Below are positions 16,761 through 31,700 of a DNA stretch of 64,000 nucleotides, piece by piece. Source of the stretch: Stieleria varia. GTDB taxonomy: Bacteria > Planctomycetota > Planctomycetia > Pirellulales > Pirellulaceae. Position 1 is the first letter of the stretch, and every line of letters starts with the position of its first letter. The stretch is from the NCBI RefSeq assembly GCF_038443385.1, contig NZ_CP151726.1, forward strand, positions 8,060,001 through 8,124,000. The letters are read 5' to 3'. The notes beneath the pieces are model-generated. The model made no database searches. It was not told the origin of the DNA and saw nothing but the letters and a program-made list of their open reading frames with translations. A program made the translations under genes and the position numbers.

Positions 16761-19700
16761 TCAATGGCTGTGGAGCACAGACGTCCATTGCTGATGAACT
16801 GTTACGGGAAGTGGCACCGCCGTGCGCCCATGGTCGATGTGGTGATGGTGGAGCACGTCCTGCTTAAAGCTCATGTGAGACGGATTGTGCTCAATCCACT
16901 TTGGATCAACCTTTGGTGACAACTCAAGCACTTCAATCTTATATCGATTCCCCGCACTGAACATTTCAGGGTACTTATCAAGAAGCTGACGCCAGAACCA
17001 GTTTGCGTTACGAACTTCTCCGAACGCATTCTCCGTCGACCCTGCTAGAGCACGCGCAGGCTCCATATCAATGATATGCCGTGGATCCATGTACGATCCC
17101 GGAATAGCCGAGTACAAAGCTTTGTCGGGTACATAATCCGCATCAGCGTTATGCACAAGAACACCGGCGACGCCAACTCGATAAACATGTTCACAATGAA
17201 CTTCAATGTTAAACACGTCGCTTGGCAGCACGTCACTTGAAATGCCTACGACGCTAGTTTCACCACAAAGTGATGAAAGCCGCTCTCCCTGCGTCAAATT
17301 GCCAATTTCTTTCCATTCGCCCTCACTCAATGACCAAACAAGGTGATTATTGGTCCCTACAATTGAATCTCCGTTTTGCAAAGCAACTCGCACAAGGTTT
17401 GTAGCGTCGCGAGTACAAAAAGTACCGATAACGACTCGGCCAGGTCCGCGATCAATTGTGAAGTCGCGGTTAATGTGAACTATTTTAGCAATCCCAAAAT
17501 TGTTTAACTCGTTCACCCTAAGATCAATGACTTGTCCCTCCTCAAGTCCAAACATGTCGATCCACCATTGTGGACGCAGCAATTCAGTTTCAACCGTTAT
17601 CCCATCATCACGGGTATGCTGCAAAACGACCTTCCGCCAATCCTCGGCGTTTGGCTCGTCGAACGCTGGATCTTTTTCCAAAACTACGTCTGCTGACGAT
17701 TCAACTCTCGCACCAAGCTTTATGTCCTGTAATCGTGACAAGCCGGTAGTCATTGATACGTGCGACAGAACACTACTGGATGCAGAGCGATGCCAATCTT
17801 TGCTATGGCTCACGCATTCGGATTCAGTAGCATTATGGACGAGCGTTTCTCCAACGAAGCAACCTCCAAACCGGCCGATGCATTCACCAAACAACTTCTT
17901 TCCATACTTCGACAATAGCAACAATCCACTCGCTGCCATTCCTATCAAGTTGGTTGCCGCAGCCCACATTATACTTTGTCCACCGATTGTCACATCGGAG
18001 ACAACTCTAATTCCAAAATCTAATATATTTCTTGCAGCGATTGCTTTCCGCGTCTTGTTACCTATTCCTGCGGTAACAAAGTTTGCTATGAAATTTGTAC
18101 CGAGACTCCTTGCTAGTTCATAATTAGTTGTCTCGAAAGGAATCCCGGTAATCAGAGCAATAAACTTTCCAACAATTACCTCGACAGTCGTCTCAATCAC
18201 GCTGATGGCGAATTGCTTTGCAGAATAGACTGCTAGTCCATGCCACGAGAAATTCGCGGTGCTGATTCCGATTGCGCCCAGCATTCCTCCCAGACTCCAC
18301 ATTCCCGTCGGGTCGGTGTTGGAGATCGGGTCGCTGTGGGCGTAGGCGTATTTGTGGAATGATTGGGGATCTTCCGCGTTGCCCGCGAATGGATCCAGGC
18401 GGTTGAAGCGACCCGTGGCCGGGTCGTAGAAGCGTGCCCGGAGATACTGTTGGCCGGATGCGGCGTCAAACCGTTCGCCGGAATATCCGATGTTGGTCAA
18501 CGACGCTGATTCACCGCCGGCGACGAAGTTGCCTGTGTCGTCGTGAACGGCGATGGTCTGTCCATACGCGGAATAGGTGAGCACCTGTTCGAGCACGCCA
18601 GAGACCGTCTCGGCCAGGTCGTAAAGCACTCGCACGCTGCCGTGGCCGTCGTGACCGAAGACGAGACGCGTGTCTTGCGTGACGACTCCAGAGGAATTGC
18701 GAATGACCTTGCGTTGGGCAATCTCATCGTGGCCGAACGTGTAGTCGATGGTGATCGTGCTGCCGTCGGCATTGAATTCCGTTTCGCGGATGGCTTGCGT
18801 GTAGTCCGTCGGATTGTGGCGATCGGCCAGGAACTCGACCGTGGAGGTTTCGACGAAGTTGTTGTCCAGATTTGGATCGTTTTCGTTGACCACGCCGACG
18901 CGAAAATCGGCACCGTCGTACTCGTATCGAGTTCTGGTCCGTGACGTCAGCGTTTCGGAGCCGTCATATGCTTCGTTGGTGACCGAAGCCATGCGTCCTT
19001 GCAGGTCATAGGTAAAGAACTGGCGACTGACGACATTTGGGAGGCTCGCCGGCGCAGTATTCTCGTCGACAAAGCCGCTGTAAACGGTGGTTTCCGTTTG
19101 CTGAGTCTGGTCGTATTGATAGGCCGTGGTGACGTCGATATCCATGTCGGCGTCGTTGTCCAACCAGGCAAACAGCAGGCGGTCATTGGCATCGTATTCG
19201 TACGTGAACGCTTCATCCTGCTTCGCAACGCCGGCGTAGTCGATGGTGTGCGAAACGCGATTGCCGGTCAGGTCATAGACAAACGATTCCGTCTGCGAAA
19301 TATCCGCGTCGTGATGCGTGATGACTTCATCGGTCAGACGACCAATGTCGTCATAGGTCCAGTCATATTGGTTGGATTTTTGTTCACCCGGATCGACCGT
19401 TCCGTCCTGGTCTTCGTCGTACCAGAAGGTTTCATCGAGTTGGCTGCGCTTGCCGTCCGCGCGGACGTCATAGTCATATTGGGCCAGTACGTTTCCGGAC
19501 CCGTCCGTTTCGGTCTGAACGTCTAGACGCCCGAGTTCATCGTGATCGTACGTCGTTGTCACCGAACCATTGTCGGCCGTCGTCGTCTGCTCTCGCATCA
19601 TAGATCGAATGTCGAATTCGTAATCCGTGTCGACCTGAGGTGCATCATTGGGGTCTGCAGGTGTCTCGTCTTCTTCCACACCCGACAATCGTCCCAGTGC

Positions 19701-22700
19701 GTCATACTCGTAGTGCGTGACGCGATCTGGTGTATTGGTCAGCGGTGTCCCTGCCGGGCGGACTTCCGAGGCAACCATGCGACTGAGGTTGTCGTACTCG
19801 TAGCTGATCGAGCCTTCTTCGCTGATTTCGGCAATGATTCGGCTACGATCGTCGTATTGAGTTGATTCGGTTCTAGAGACGGAAAAGGAACCGTGAGTAG
19901 CTGCCGACTGAGTGTCCGCGATGGTGGTTGGAGTGGCCGCGTCGAATCGAGCCCAACCTTCTTTCCTGCCTCGCTGATCGTAGATCACTTGATCACGCTG
20001 GCTGACCAGACCGGAGTCGTAATCCGATTCGGACTGATAATGGTTCACGGCCCACATCCGTCCGAATTCATCGTAGAGGTTTTCTGTGACGACACCCTCG
20101 AACGAGTAGTGCAGATGCTGACGTCCTTTTGCATCGTACGTCGTTCGCTCCGTGAACGGCTGAGACCCCGCATCCAGGCGAAGATTCTCTAGATCAACAG
20201 CGGACGCAATTCCATCATCGCCAAATCCATAGGGCAGTGTCCTCGTCGCTTGGAACCCGCGATCCGAGAAAGTAAATCGTGTCTCTCGCCCCAGCGGATC
20301 ACGCAACAAGACCTGGTTGCCACGTTCGTCGTATCCATATTCATACTTCGGCCGGACGATCGCGTTTGAGTTGTTCGGGTCAGCGACCGCAGGCAATTCG
20401 ACGGACGAAAGTCGATCATCAACGTCGTAGTGAAATAGTTTGGTTGGAACCGCCGTGGTGGTGCCGTCAATGACAAAGCTATTTTCCGTTTCACTCCATA
20501 CCGCCGTCGTTGCACCGTCTGTCATTTGCATCTCGGCGACAACACGACCCTGCTCGTCAAACCGCTTCAACATGTAAGAGTGAACGGAACCGCCGGTACG
20601 CTCCGTCAGACCTGTGGTGGTGTTGTACTGAACCGTTCCGCCAACGATGAATTCGACGCGATACGGGCGTCCAAAAGCGTCGGTGAACGTTTTGGTGTCG
20701 ACCGACTGAGCGTCCAAAACGTCCACGAAGTCGCCATCGGGTTCTTCGACATGAGCGAGTCCTTCGCGAGTCAGATACGCTCGACCGTACGAGTCGTACT
20801 GAATCTCAGAACGAGCGCGAACGAGATTTCCGTCATAGTCGGTACCGCTGAGGCCGAGATCGGCAGCAGGTAGCGGATGTCCCAGCGTTCCGATTTGACG
20901 GCCGCGAGCATCATAGATTGAGTCGGTAATGATCCCAGGGGATAGATTGAGAGATTCGTACGGGTCAACGACTCCATTTCGAACGGGATAGTTTGACAGT
21001 GCCTGGAATTGCGATTGTGCTTTTGCCGATAATGATGCCAATGGAACACGACCCGAAATCGTCCGGTACGCTCGTCCAGCCGAGTCGTAAAGTGTTTCAG
21101 AAACGCTTTCAAGTTGCCCGATATCGTCAATCGTCGGCGACGGAGAGTAGGTCAGATTCACATCCTGGCTGAGCGAGACCAGGGCATCAACATAGGTCTC
21201 TGATGCAACCGCACGACCTTGATCATCGTAGACGGTTTTCGATGCGACGACCGCGACCGGTTCGCGCAAACCGGTTCCCGAGTTCAATGGATCTTCGCCC
21301 AGGGGTGTATCGATGGGAACGATGAATTGCCCGGTTTGAAGCGTGACTCGCCCCTTCGAATCGTAAATCGTGCGGGTCACGAGCCAACTGTGCGTCCCGT
21401 CAGTGGCGACCACCTCGTTTCTTGACTCGACAATTTCACCGAACTGCCCATACAGAGATTGGGTTCGCAAACCATAGTCGTTTTCTGACTCAATGACCCG
21501 GCCGACTTCGTCGTAATGGCTGCGTGAAAAGCCGATGACTGTACCGGGCGAACTGACAACGGATTGAAGCCCGATGGCGGTGGAAATGATGTCGATATCA
21601 ACGCCAATCAGATTCTCAGTTCTTTCCACTCTCCCAACGGCATCGTAAACCGTGTGGGTACCGCTGACTTCAGAAATTGCCGCGTCTTCTGGTAAACCCG
21701 ACGTGGAATAAATCACTCGACCCAAGTCATCGTAGACGGTGTTGGAAATCAGCCACGTGCTGACACCATCAGAATCGACCGTCTCGATACGCGACTGTAT
21801 GACTTGGCCACGAGCGTCGTACACGGTCTCGGTGGTTCGACCGTTGTCGTTGATCTGTACGGAGGGCCGACCCAAAGCGTCGTATCGCGTCGTGTACGCG
21901 CTTCCTTGCCCATCCGTCGTCCCATCGGCGACGCCATCGGGGCCGATCACATTGGATGTTGTGATCGTCTGGTCAGGCAATATTCCCAGCGGATCTTGCC
22001 ATGTGCTCGTCGTTTCTGTTTGAATGCCAATGGCGTTGTATGTAACGGTTCTCTCTTTGCCCTCGTGACTGGTCGTACCGATGGCATCGCCGTATGTGTT
22101 GTATTCAAGTTCGATCGTCGTTCCCGTCGATGATCCTGATTCCCTTTGCGTTAGCGAATTGACATTGCCGAATTCGTCGTAGCCGAAGTTTGACGAATTG
22201 CCGTCCGGGTCAGTCATCGAGGCGACGTCGCCTTCGTCGGTGAACCAGTAGGTTGTGATTTCACCGTAGGCGTCGATTTCCCGTGATGGAAAACCTCGTT
22301 GGTCATAGACGGTTTGCTCACTGTTTCCTCTGGGGTCGACGACTCCTGTTCGTTGACCGTGCGAATTGTAGGTGTACGTCATCACCAAATCGTCACCGGT
22401 TCCATTGGCAATTTGCTCAGGCGTATCCGGCAGACCGATGATGTAAGTCTCTGACGATTTGAGTGCACGGTTGCCGTCCTGATAGGTCGTTACAGTGACG
22501 CGTCCTTGCTCGTCAACTTGTCGTACAGGATTACCAAACGTATCGAGAGTCACCTCCTGCGGTCCTGTTCCGGTGTCCCGTGTCAAACTGAGTTCGTCAA
22601 TGTCGTAGCTCAATTGCGCGACATTGCCTTCAGCGTCCGTCATTCCCCTCATTCTCCCGGTCTCATCGAAGTTGGACTGGGCGATCGTGACACCGAGCGG

Positions 22701-25700
22701 GTCGATGATCTTCGTCAGGAAGTTCGCGTAGTCGTCATTGGAATCTCGATACTCATAACGGAAGGGTTCGTCGGCAGTTCCATCGTCCAAGTCGCGAGAA
22801 AGCCTTCGATCCGAGAATGACACCAGTCGACCGGCGGCATCGTAGCCATACCGCAACTCAAATCCGGCCGGATCCGTGATGGTGGTGATGCGGCCTCGCC
22901 AGTCTCGTGTGAATTCGATGCTGCGACCGCGATTGCTGGTGATTCCGTCGTCGCGAAACTGCAGCTCATTGCCATACTTGTCCGCGACTCGTGTGCCCTG
23001 CAACAGTTCGGTCGAGATCGTGTACTCAAGCCCCTTGGATCCGGGAGCGACTTCCTTGAGCAGGTACGCTCCACCGTACGTCGGATCTTGCGCGGAGTAG
23101 ATGTCGCCGTAGAAATCTTGATAGCCGGTGCTGCCAACTTTATTGAACATCTGATCCGCTCCCGGAGGAATCAGGTCATAGTCATTTCCGGGATCAGGGT
23201 CGAAATTGGGGCGATAGTATCGTTGCAAGCCGAGCGCTCCGTAGCCGTCGTCAGCCCCCACACCTCGGAACGTGAACCCTTCTTCCTTGCCATTCGGCGT
23301 TGTCACGATCACTCGTGTGCCATCGACGAATGTTGGGTAACGTCGATCGTTGGGTGTCGATGTCGTCCCGGCGACGATTTCGAGTTCCGGTTGCACGATT
23401 TCCAAATTCCAGCCGTAGCCGAAGTCCCCGGACGATCGGGAATCGAGCGTTTCGTAGGTTCTCTTGACGGTGATGGGGATTCCCGCAACGGGAACTTCCA
23501 GATCAGTGAATGAGAGACTGAAATTGCCGAGCTTCAAGCGACCTTCCACAGACAGATTGATGCTATCGCGGCCTTCGTTTCCTCCATTGTCGGTCGCGAT
23601 CAGCGTGACACCATAGCTCCCGTTGGCGAGAATCGTCGGGTCGAATAGTCCCACGGCAGCAGGATTGGGGACCAAGCCGGTTCCGGTTGCAATTGTTCGT
23701 GGTGAGCCGCCGTCGGGCGAGAACGGTGTCAGGATCAATTCCCAAGCCAATTCCGAACCGTCATCCGTGATCGTGCCGATCAGTTCCGTCGGTGATGTGA
23801 TCTTGCCAGTCGGCTGAACCAAGTTGACTTGAGGGCGCTGCGTATCATTGGGATCGGTGACCTGGACAGTGATTGGATCCGAGGTGGACGTGTTTCCCGC
23901 CGCGTCGGTGGCCGTTGCAGTGAAAGTCAACACACCGAGATGCTCTGCCAACGCCGTGAGGCGGTGCACATTGGCGGCCGTGAGTGGCAGCGACTCGTTC
24001 AGCGTCGTGGTGTTGTTGGACAAGTCGGTGACACTCACCAACGTCAATGTACGAGCTGTGACCGCGACATCGTCGACCGCATGAACCTGTAAGTCTACGA
24101 ATTCGTCGATATCCAGCTTGCTTTTACTGGCGACAACGGTAACCGCCGGCCCCGTCGTGTCGGCCGAAACTGTCAGGTCGAACGACTCCGTTCCGGTCAA
24201 ACGTCCGTCGCTGACCGTCACTGTGACGGTGTGGGGCGAGGAGGTGATGTCTCCATCATCGGTGGGCCAGGTGATTCGTCCGAGTGAATCGATGGCAAGA
24301 CCGAGTGATTCAGAAGCGGTGTCCAGGCTGTACGAAAGATCGTCGCCATTTGCATCGCGTCCGTAGGCATCGATGCGAAGCGTTGCACCGGCGGTCAAGT
24401 CGACGTCATCGATCGGATCGATCGTGGGCGCGACGTTGGCCGCACCGATCACGACCGTGTATTGAAAATAGCTCGAAAGTGATCCGTCACTGACAACAAC
24501 CTTGAACGTCGCCGTGTCATTGGGATTGCCCGTCGCCGTCCCCGTGATCACTCCGGTACTGGAATTGATCGACGCCCAACTCGGCTTGACCGGCAGACTA
24601 AATGTCAGCGTGTCGTTTTCAGCATCGGTGGCATCAAAGTCATAGTTGTACGATTCGCCCGTGGGAACTCGCTGGGGTGGATCGATCGTGGTGATCCGTG
24701 GAGCGGTGTTCGGCCCGGTGCCGCCGCCTCCGCCTCCGCCCGTTCCCGTCACAACGGAAACGTCAAAGATATGTGCAAAGCCGAGCCCAAATTCGTCCAC
24801 GACGTTGACTTGAATGCGATTGGTGGCGACCGCAGTGGGCGTCCACGAAATCAATCCTGTCTGGCTATCGATGGTGATCGCCCCATTGGTGTCCGCCGTA
24901 GTGGCTTCGCCGAGCGAGTAGGTCAGCTCGTGACCGTCGGGATCGGATGCTTCGACGTCATAGGCATACGTTTCCCCGACGTATGCGACCGTAGGCGGAT
25001 CAGAAAGCAACTTGGGCGGACGATTGACGCTGCCGACATCGATTTGGAAATTCAATGTATCGATTCCGCCTCGACCATCGACGACCGTGAGTTGCACATC
25101 GTGCTTGCCCAATTGCGAGGCCGTCGGAATCCACTGAATCAGTCCGGTGTTGTAGTTGATGACCATGCCATTGGGCTTGGTCGCCAAAGCGTATCGAAGC
25201 GTGTCACCGTCGGCATCCGTCGCATCGGCGTCGAACTTGTACAGACCGTCGGCGACGGCATTTAGTTTTGGCGGTGTGGTGAACATGGGCGGGGTGTTGT
25301 CCGCTTTGCTGGTAACGTCCAACGTGAACGTCTCAGCGTCCGTACCGCCCCGGCCATCGTCGGCAGTGACCGTGAACGTGTGGCTACCGAGTTGATCGCT
25401 GGCCGGAGTCCAGTCGAGGATCCCCGATGCGGACACGGTCAATCCGGTCGGACCATTGCTGATCGTAAACGTCAGCGGATCGCCATCGGGGTCGGTCGCT
25501 TGAAGATCATGGACTAGTCGTTGACCGATCTGCAAGCTCCCCGAAAGCGTACTGCCGATCGTTGGCGGATTGTTCGGCCCAGCAGGATCGCGAACCCGAA
25601 GCGAGAATTCTTGGACGTCGCGGGCACCGTCATCGTCGGTGACCGAAACGAAAACCGTGTAGACGCCGACGGCCGCAGAGGTCCAACTGATTTGCCCCGT

Positions 25701-28700
25701 GACAGAATCAATCAGCATGCCACGGTCCAAGGACACCGGATCGATCGCGTAGGTAAGCGTATCGCCTGCGTTTGGATCGACGGCGTCCGCATCGTACGAA
25801 TAGCTCTGTCCGACATCGACCGTGGTCACCGGATCGGAAGTGAACCGCGGGGGCGCATTCTCCAGAACGGGGAGATGGAATCCTTGTTCGTCATTCCCGC
25901 CCGATGGATCGGTGGCGATCACGTGAATCGTAAAGGTCCCGTCCACCGTCGGCGTCCATGTGACCAATCCGGTCAATGAATCGATCCCCAAGTCGCCGAT
26001 CGCTTCGGCTGGAATGGCAGACGTGTCCAGAGACCAAGTCACGTCGTCGCCGTTGGGATCCGTCGCAATGGCTTGATATTGCCAAAGCACATCACGAACG
26101 GCGGGCCCCGTCGGGTTGCTGGTGATCTTTGGCGGATCGTTGGCGGACTGAGGTGCCGAGACCGTGATCTGGAACGACTGAGTGACAGCGGAGTTGATTC
26201 CATCGCTGACCGCAACGGTGACATCCGCAGTCCCCAATCGATCGGGCCGCCAAGAGATCTCCCCCGTTGACGAATCAATCGACATTCCCAGAGGGGCCGA
26301 AGCGAGCGTGTAGAGCAACGAATCCCCATCAAGGTCCGTTGCCGAAACGTCGTACTGGTAGACGTCTCCCAACACCACTGATGTGACCGGGATCGAACGA
26401 ATGACCGGAGGCACATTGTTGCCCGAGGTACCGTCGATGACCGCTGCCAAGCGGAATGTCTGTTCCGAATAGGCACCATGGGGATCGGTGACGCGGAAAG
26501 TGAAATCAATGGTCTGCTCAGTCGACGGAGTCCAAGAAACTGCTCCGGTCATCGAATCGAAAGTCAATTCAGATGATGTGCTCGGCGATTCCATCGACAA
26601 CGTCAACGTCTCAATCGCATCGTTGAGGTCCTCCGGCTCCAGCAAGTACGTCCATTCGTCGCCGACGATCGCCGGTCCACTCGGACGCGAGACGATCTCA
26701 GGTGCGACATTCGTACTGACCACACTGAGGGTAAAGGATTGAGTCGCTGTCCCCCCATTACCATCGTCTGCGGTCACTGTGACAAAGACTTCACCGACCG
26801 CATCCGGCGTCCATTCGACTCGACCACTTGCCGAATCAATGCTCATTCCCAGAGATTCCGATGACGCGTCCAAGGAATAGGTGAGCGTGTCCCCGTCGTC
26901 GTCGGTCGCTCGCGCCATGTACGACCATAGTTGGCCGAAGAATACCGGGCCACTGGGCTTGGAAACGAACTGAGGTGGTTCGTTGTTGGGATCGAACGTC
27001 GGCGGAGCCACTGAATCGACCGTAAACGTTTGAGTCGCAGTTCCATCAACATTGTCCGTCGCCGAGAGCGTCACGGTGAGCGTCGCACCGGCAATCGAAG
27101 GTGTCCAACGCAATGAACCGGAGTTCGTGTCGAAGTCCACCGTCTCGGTACCGGTGCTGCTCGTCGCCGAATCAAGCGAATACTCCAGGACATCCCCATC
27201 GGCATCAACGGCATTGAATACATACTGCCATTCGTCGCTTTCAATCGCTGGGCCCACCGGTGTGGACGTGATCCGCGGGACCGCGCCTGGTGGATCGACA
27301 ATATCGAGCGTGAACGTTTGAGTGACCGAACCGTCGATGCCATCATCGGCCACCACATCAAAGGTCACTTGGTTCGCTGTTCCCGGCTCAAATGTCAGCA
27401 ACCCACTCGTCGGATTGATCGAGGCACCGGTGACAGGACTGCCCAGCGAATAAACGATTTCATCTCCGTTGGCATCGATGGCAATCGTTGGATAAGTCCA
27501 TGTCTTACCCCGAACAGCCGGTCCGGTCGGAACGCTTGTGATTTCCGGCAGTGCACCTTGACGATTGTCAGCCGCGGTGGCGGTGAATGACTGCGTGACC
27601 CACACACCGGTTCCGTCGGTGACTCGAATCGTAAACGACTCGGTCCCCGGCGCAGAGGGTGTCCACGACAAGACATTGTCGGTGATCGAAACGTTCGGGT
27701 TACCGGTTGGCAGATCGAGCGTGTAGTCCAATTCCAAATCGTCGCCATCGGGATCAATGGCATCGATTTCGTAGGTCCACGTTTGCCCGGTGTAGATCGG
27801 CCCCTCGGGTCGAGAAAGAATCTGAGGCGGCTCACTGGCGACCGCGGGTTCGACAACCGACAATGTGTAAGTCTGCGTTTGTCCCTCCCCGAGGTCATCC
27901 AACGCCGTGACCACAACTTCGAACTCGCCGAGGGTCTCCGGAGTCCACGACAGAATGGTGCCGTTGAATGTCATTCCGCGAGAGATGGCGTCGTCGGAAA
28001 TGGAAACGGTCACCGTGTCCCCTGGATTGGGATCTTCCGTGGTGATCGTGTATTGATAGAGGTCTCCCACGGGGGTGACCGTATTGGGTGTCGACGTGAT
28101 CCGCGCGGGCGCATTGTCGGTCACACGCACAAAGAACTCTTGACGATCCGTTCCTCCACGATTGTCGTCCGCGATCATCACGACTCGATAGGTTCCTTCG
28201 TCGCCGGGAACCCAATTGATCACGCCTTGAGCATCGAAACCCATGCCTGTGGGCGGATCGATGAGTCGAAACTGCACGAGGTCCCCATTAGGATCCTCCG
28301 CAGCAGGTTCGTATTTCCAAAGAACGCCGGTCGCTGCGGAAAGCTCCGGCAGAGTAACGATCGTCGGTGCCGCATTGACGTCGGTTACCACGAGCGTGAA
28401 GGACTGCAGATCAGTTCCTCCCCGCGGATCTTGAACCATCAAGGTCACGTCGTATTGCCCAATGTCAGCTTCCTGTGGTCGCCATGCAACCAATCCCGTC
28501 GTGCCGTCAACCACCATGCCCGCCGGTCCGGCGGCCAGCTCATAGGTCAACGCGTCACTTTCGGCGTCGGCAGCTTGAGAGTGATAGCGATAGAGTTGTC
28601 CTGCGACGGCAGTATTGATCGGCTCGGTGTAGAAGTTCGGCGCCGTGTTTCTTTCGAAACGTGACACGTTCAAGACCACTTCCTGTACGTCTTCGCCGCC

Positions 28701-31700
28701 GCGACCATCGAGCACACGAACTTTAAATGAGACTTGTCCCTCTTCCGCGATTCCCGGCGACCAAGTGACCAGACCACTGGCGGTGTCGATCGACATACCG
28801 ATCGGCGTGTTGGACTCTAAGTGCGGTTCGATGTAGTAGGCTACCGGATCGCTATCGGGATCTGTGGCGATCGCTTGGTACGCAAAATCACTACCAGCCT
28901 GCGCAACGGTCGGCGCTGGGGAAGTGATCTCGGGATCTTCGTTGGGATCGCCCGATGAAACGTGAACGGTGAAGGTCTGTGTATCAAAACCGCCGCGGCC
29001 GTCCTCGGCACGTACGGTGAACTCGTAATCGCCAGGCTCCGGCGGTGACCAGTGCAGTAGCCCCGTAACGGGATCGATGGTGGCACCGTCCGGCGCGTCG
29101 TCCATGCTGTAAGTGATCGGGTCGTCATCAGGATCGATGGCGTCGACGTCGTAGCGGTAGCCTTCATTGATTCGCACGGGGATCGACCCCAACACGACAC
29201 CGGTACCCGAACGGACGAATAGCAAGTCAAATGAATGGCGGAAGCCATCGCCGGTGAATTCAGCATCGAACGTGACCGTATCGCCGGGTGCTTTGTCCTG
29301 GAGGACTCCTGTCAAGTTCTCAAACAGCGTCGAACCGTTGCTGGCGATCACGTCGACGTCATAGGAAACACCGACCAACGCGGATTTCACAGCAGTGACG
29401 ATTCCGGCCGCGAACGGAGAGAGACCGTTGCCGGGATCTCCGACAGAAGGATTGGTCAGGCTGACGGTCGCAGTGGAAGTGCCATCCAAACCATCATCAA
29501 TCGTGTACGTAAAGCTCTCTGCAACATGGCCGCTGGCGGGCGGATCATAAATCAAATAGTCGCCGCTTGAGCTGATCGTGACCGTTCCGGCAGAGGGCTG
29601 GGTCACCGAAGTGATTGTCAACTGATCATGGTTGATGTCTTCGTCGTTGTTGAGCACATGAAGATTGAAAACATGACCGGTACGTTGGTCGTAGATGTCG
29701 TATGAATCATTGACCGCGTTGGGCGCCGTCGCTCCCAATCCGCCATGAGAATGATTGTGAAGTTCGACTTGGGCCGTTACCGAGTTCCCGTTGCCATCAC
29801 TGACGGTATAGCTGAACACCGTGTCGACGAAACCGGTCACTGGAGGTGTGTAAATCAGTCGATCGCTGCCGGAATCAATACTGACGGAACCGGCCGTGGG
29901 CTGCGTGATGGATGTGATCGTGAGTGAATCACCCTCAGGATCATAGTCATTGTTGAGAGTATGAATCTCCATGTCATGGCTATCGTCAACGCTCATCAGA
30001 TAGATGTCGTCCTTTTGCAAGACCGGCGGAGCGTTGTAGCCACCGTATCCACCGTAGCCGCCGTATCCACCATAGCCGCCGCCTCCATAACCTCCGCCAC
30101 CGTAGCCGCCCCCGCCGTAGCCACCACCATAACCGGCATAGGCTTCGTCTTCGATGTGGATGGTCGCCGAATGCTCCGTTCCGTCGTCAGCGGTGATGGT
30201 GTAGTCAATCGAAGTGTCTGCGTGACCGGACGACGGAGGCGTGTAGAGAATACGGTCTCCTTCGGCTGCGATGGTGGCGGTCCCGGCGGATGGCGTCGAG
30301 ATCGATGTGATCGTATAACGACCGGCGACATCGGTATCGCCGTCGTTGTTCATCGGATAGATCTCGACCGTTTGGCCGACATCGAGATGCCCCAGGTAAA
30401 CTTGATCATCAGCGGCGCCACCATAGTCGCCGTAATAGCCGTAGTATCCACCATAAAAATCGGTGTACGTCGAGTTGTCCAGTTTCGATCCCGCGGCGAA
30501 CAAACGAACGGTTGCACTACCGGTTCCGCCCTCGGCATCGGAAACACTGTAGACAAACTCATCGTCCTGAAAATCACCGGTTGGTGTGTAGGTGACGAAA
30601 TCGCCGTCAGCGCTGATCGTGACAGTACCGTGCTGAGGTTGGGACGAAACGCTGGTGACCGTCAGTTTTCCGTCCGCGGTCGATGTATCGTTACCAAGCA
30701 CAAACAGATCAATCGGCTGGCCTGGAACACGGTTACCAAGAAAGACATCGTCGTACTGCGCATCGACATACCCACCGTAGCCGCCACCGTAGGATTCGTC
30801 GAAAAAGAAATAGTAGGGGTCGCCTTGCTCGATCGGATCACCACTGATGCCACTGTCCACTGGCGTCGACGAACTGTTGACCGCACCGGTCAATTTCGCA
30901 AGTGCCTCCAGGACTTGTCTGGGGGCGCTGGATGCACTGGTGCCGGTCCCAACACCGATCACCAAGGCACCAAGATCGTTTAATGCATCAATCGTTTCTT
31001 GAATCTGGGCACCACGACCGCCCGGCGTCGACCCACGAGACATCGACAGAAATTCAGTCAATGCAACGGAGACTCCTCCATCTCCGTAAATCGTCGTATT
31101 GCTGGGGTTGGGATCGGGCTCGTAGGCCGTTCCCACATCGGTTGCCGAGATGATGATCGGAACGGCAAACCCTCGAAAACCGGCGCCGCCAAAATCACCC
31201 ACGGGCGACAAGACATTGTTGGATGGGTCCGCAGTGAATGAATCAAACGCGGGCACGTCGCCACCGTAGCCGGGATTGGTTTGTGTGGATGCGAGTCCCG
31301 CAGGACCACTGTCTGTCGTGTCGCCGTCTCCGTTGCCGTCAAAACCAATTCCGGTGGCGAGTTGGTAAAGTGATTCGATGAGCGATTCCGGTGCATCGGC
31401 ACCACCACCGGGCGCAGTGCGATTGAGTGCCGACAACATGGCAAGATCAAAATTCGGATCACTCGGCAGCGCGATCGGATGACTGAGGATGAACGGTCGA
31501 TCTCCCAAACCCGTCGAGTAGTCCTCAAACCGACCGACACCGAATCCCAAACTCACTCCGGCAAGCTCTGGATCGTTCAACAGGGCGGCAATGATCTCGG
31601 GAAACTCAGCGGCAATCTGGGGACCGGCGTTACTGAAGCTCCCCGTATCGTCAAAGTTCAGAAAAACATCCGCCGCCAATCCCTCCGGCGAGAGCGTTAC

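Noticed and set aside
17148..17861. HINT domain as a splicing intein
   Set aside because: No C-extein nucleophile or downstream host domain; ends in the VLVHN seen before toxin tips, so pretoxin cleavage is the better reading.
30020..30139. Tandem repeat considered as CRISPR or minisatellite
   Set aside because: It is in frame within a coding region and has no spacer-repeat alternation.
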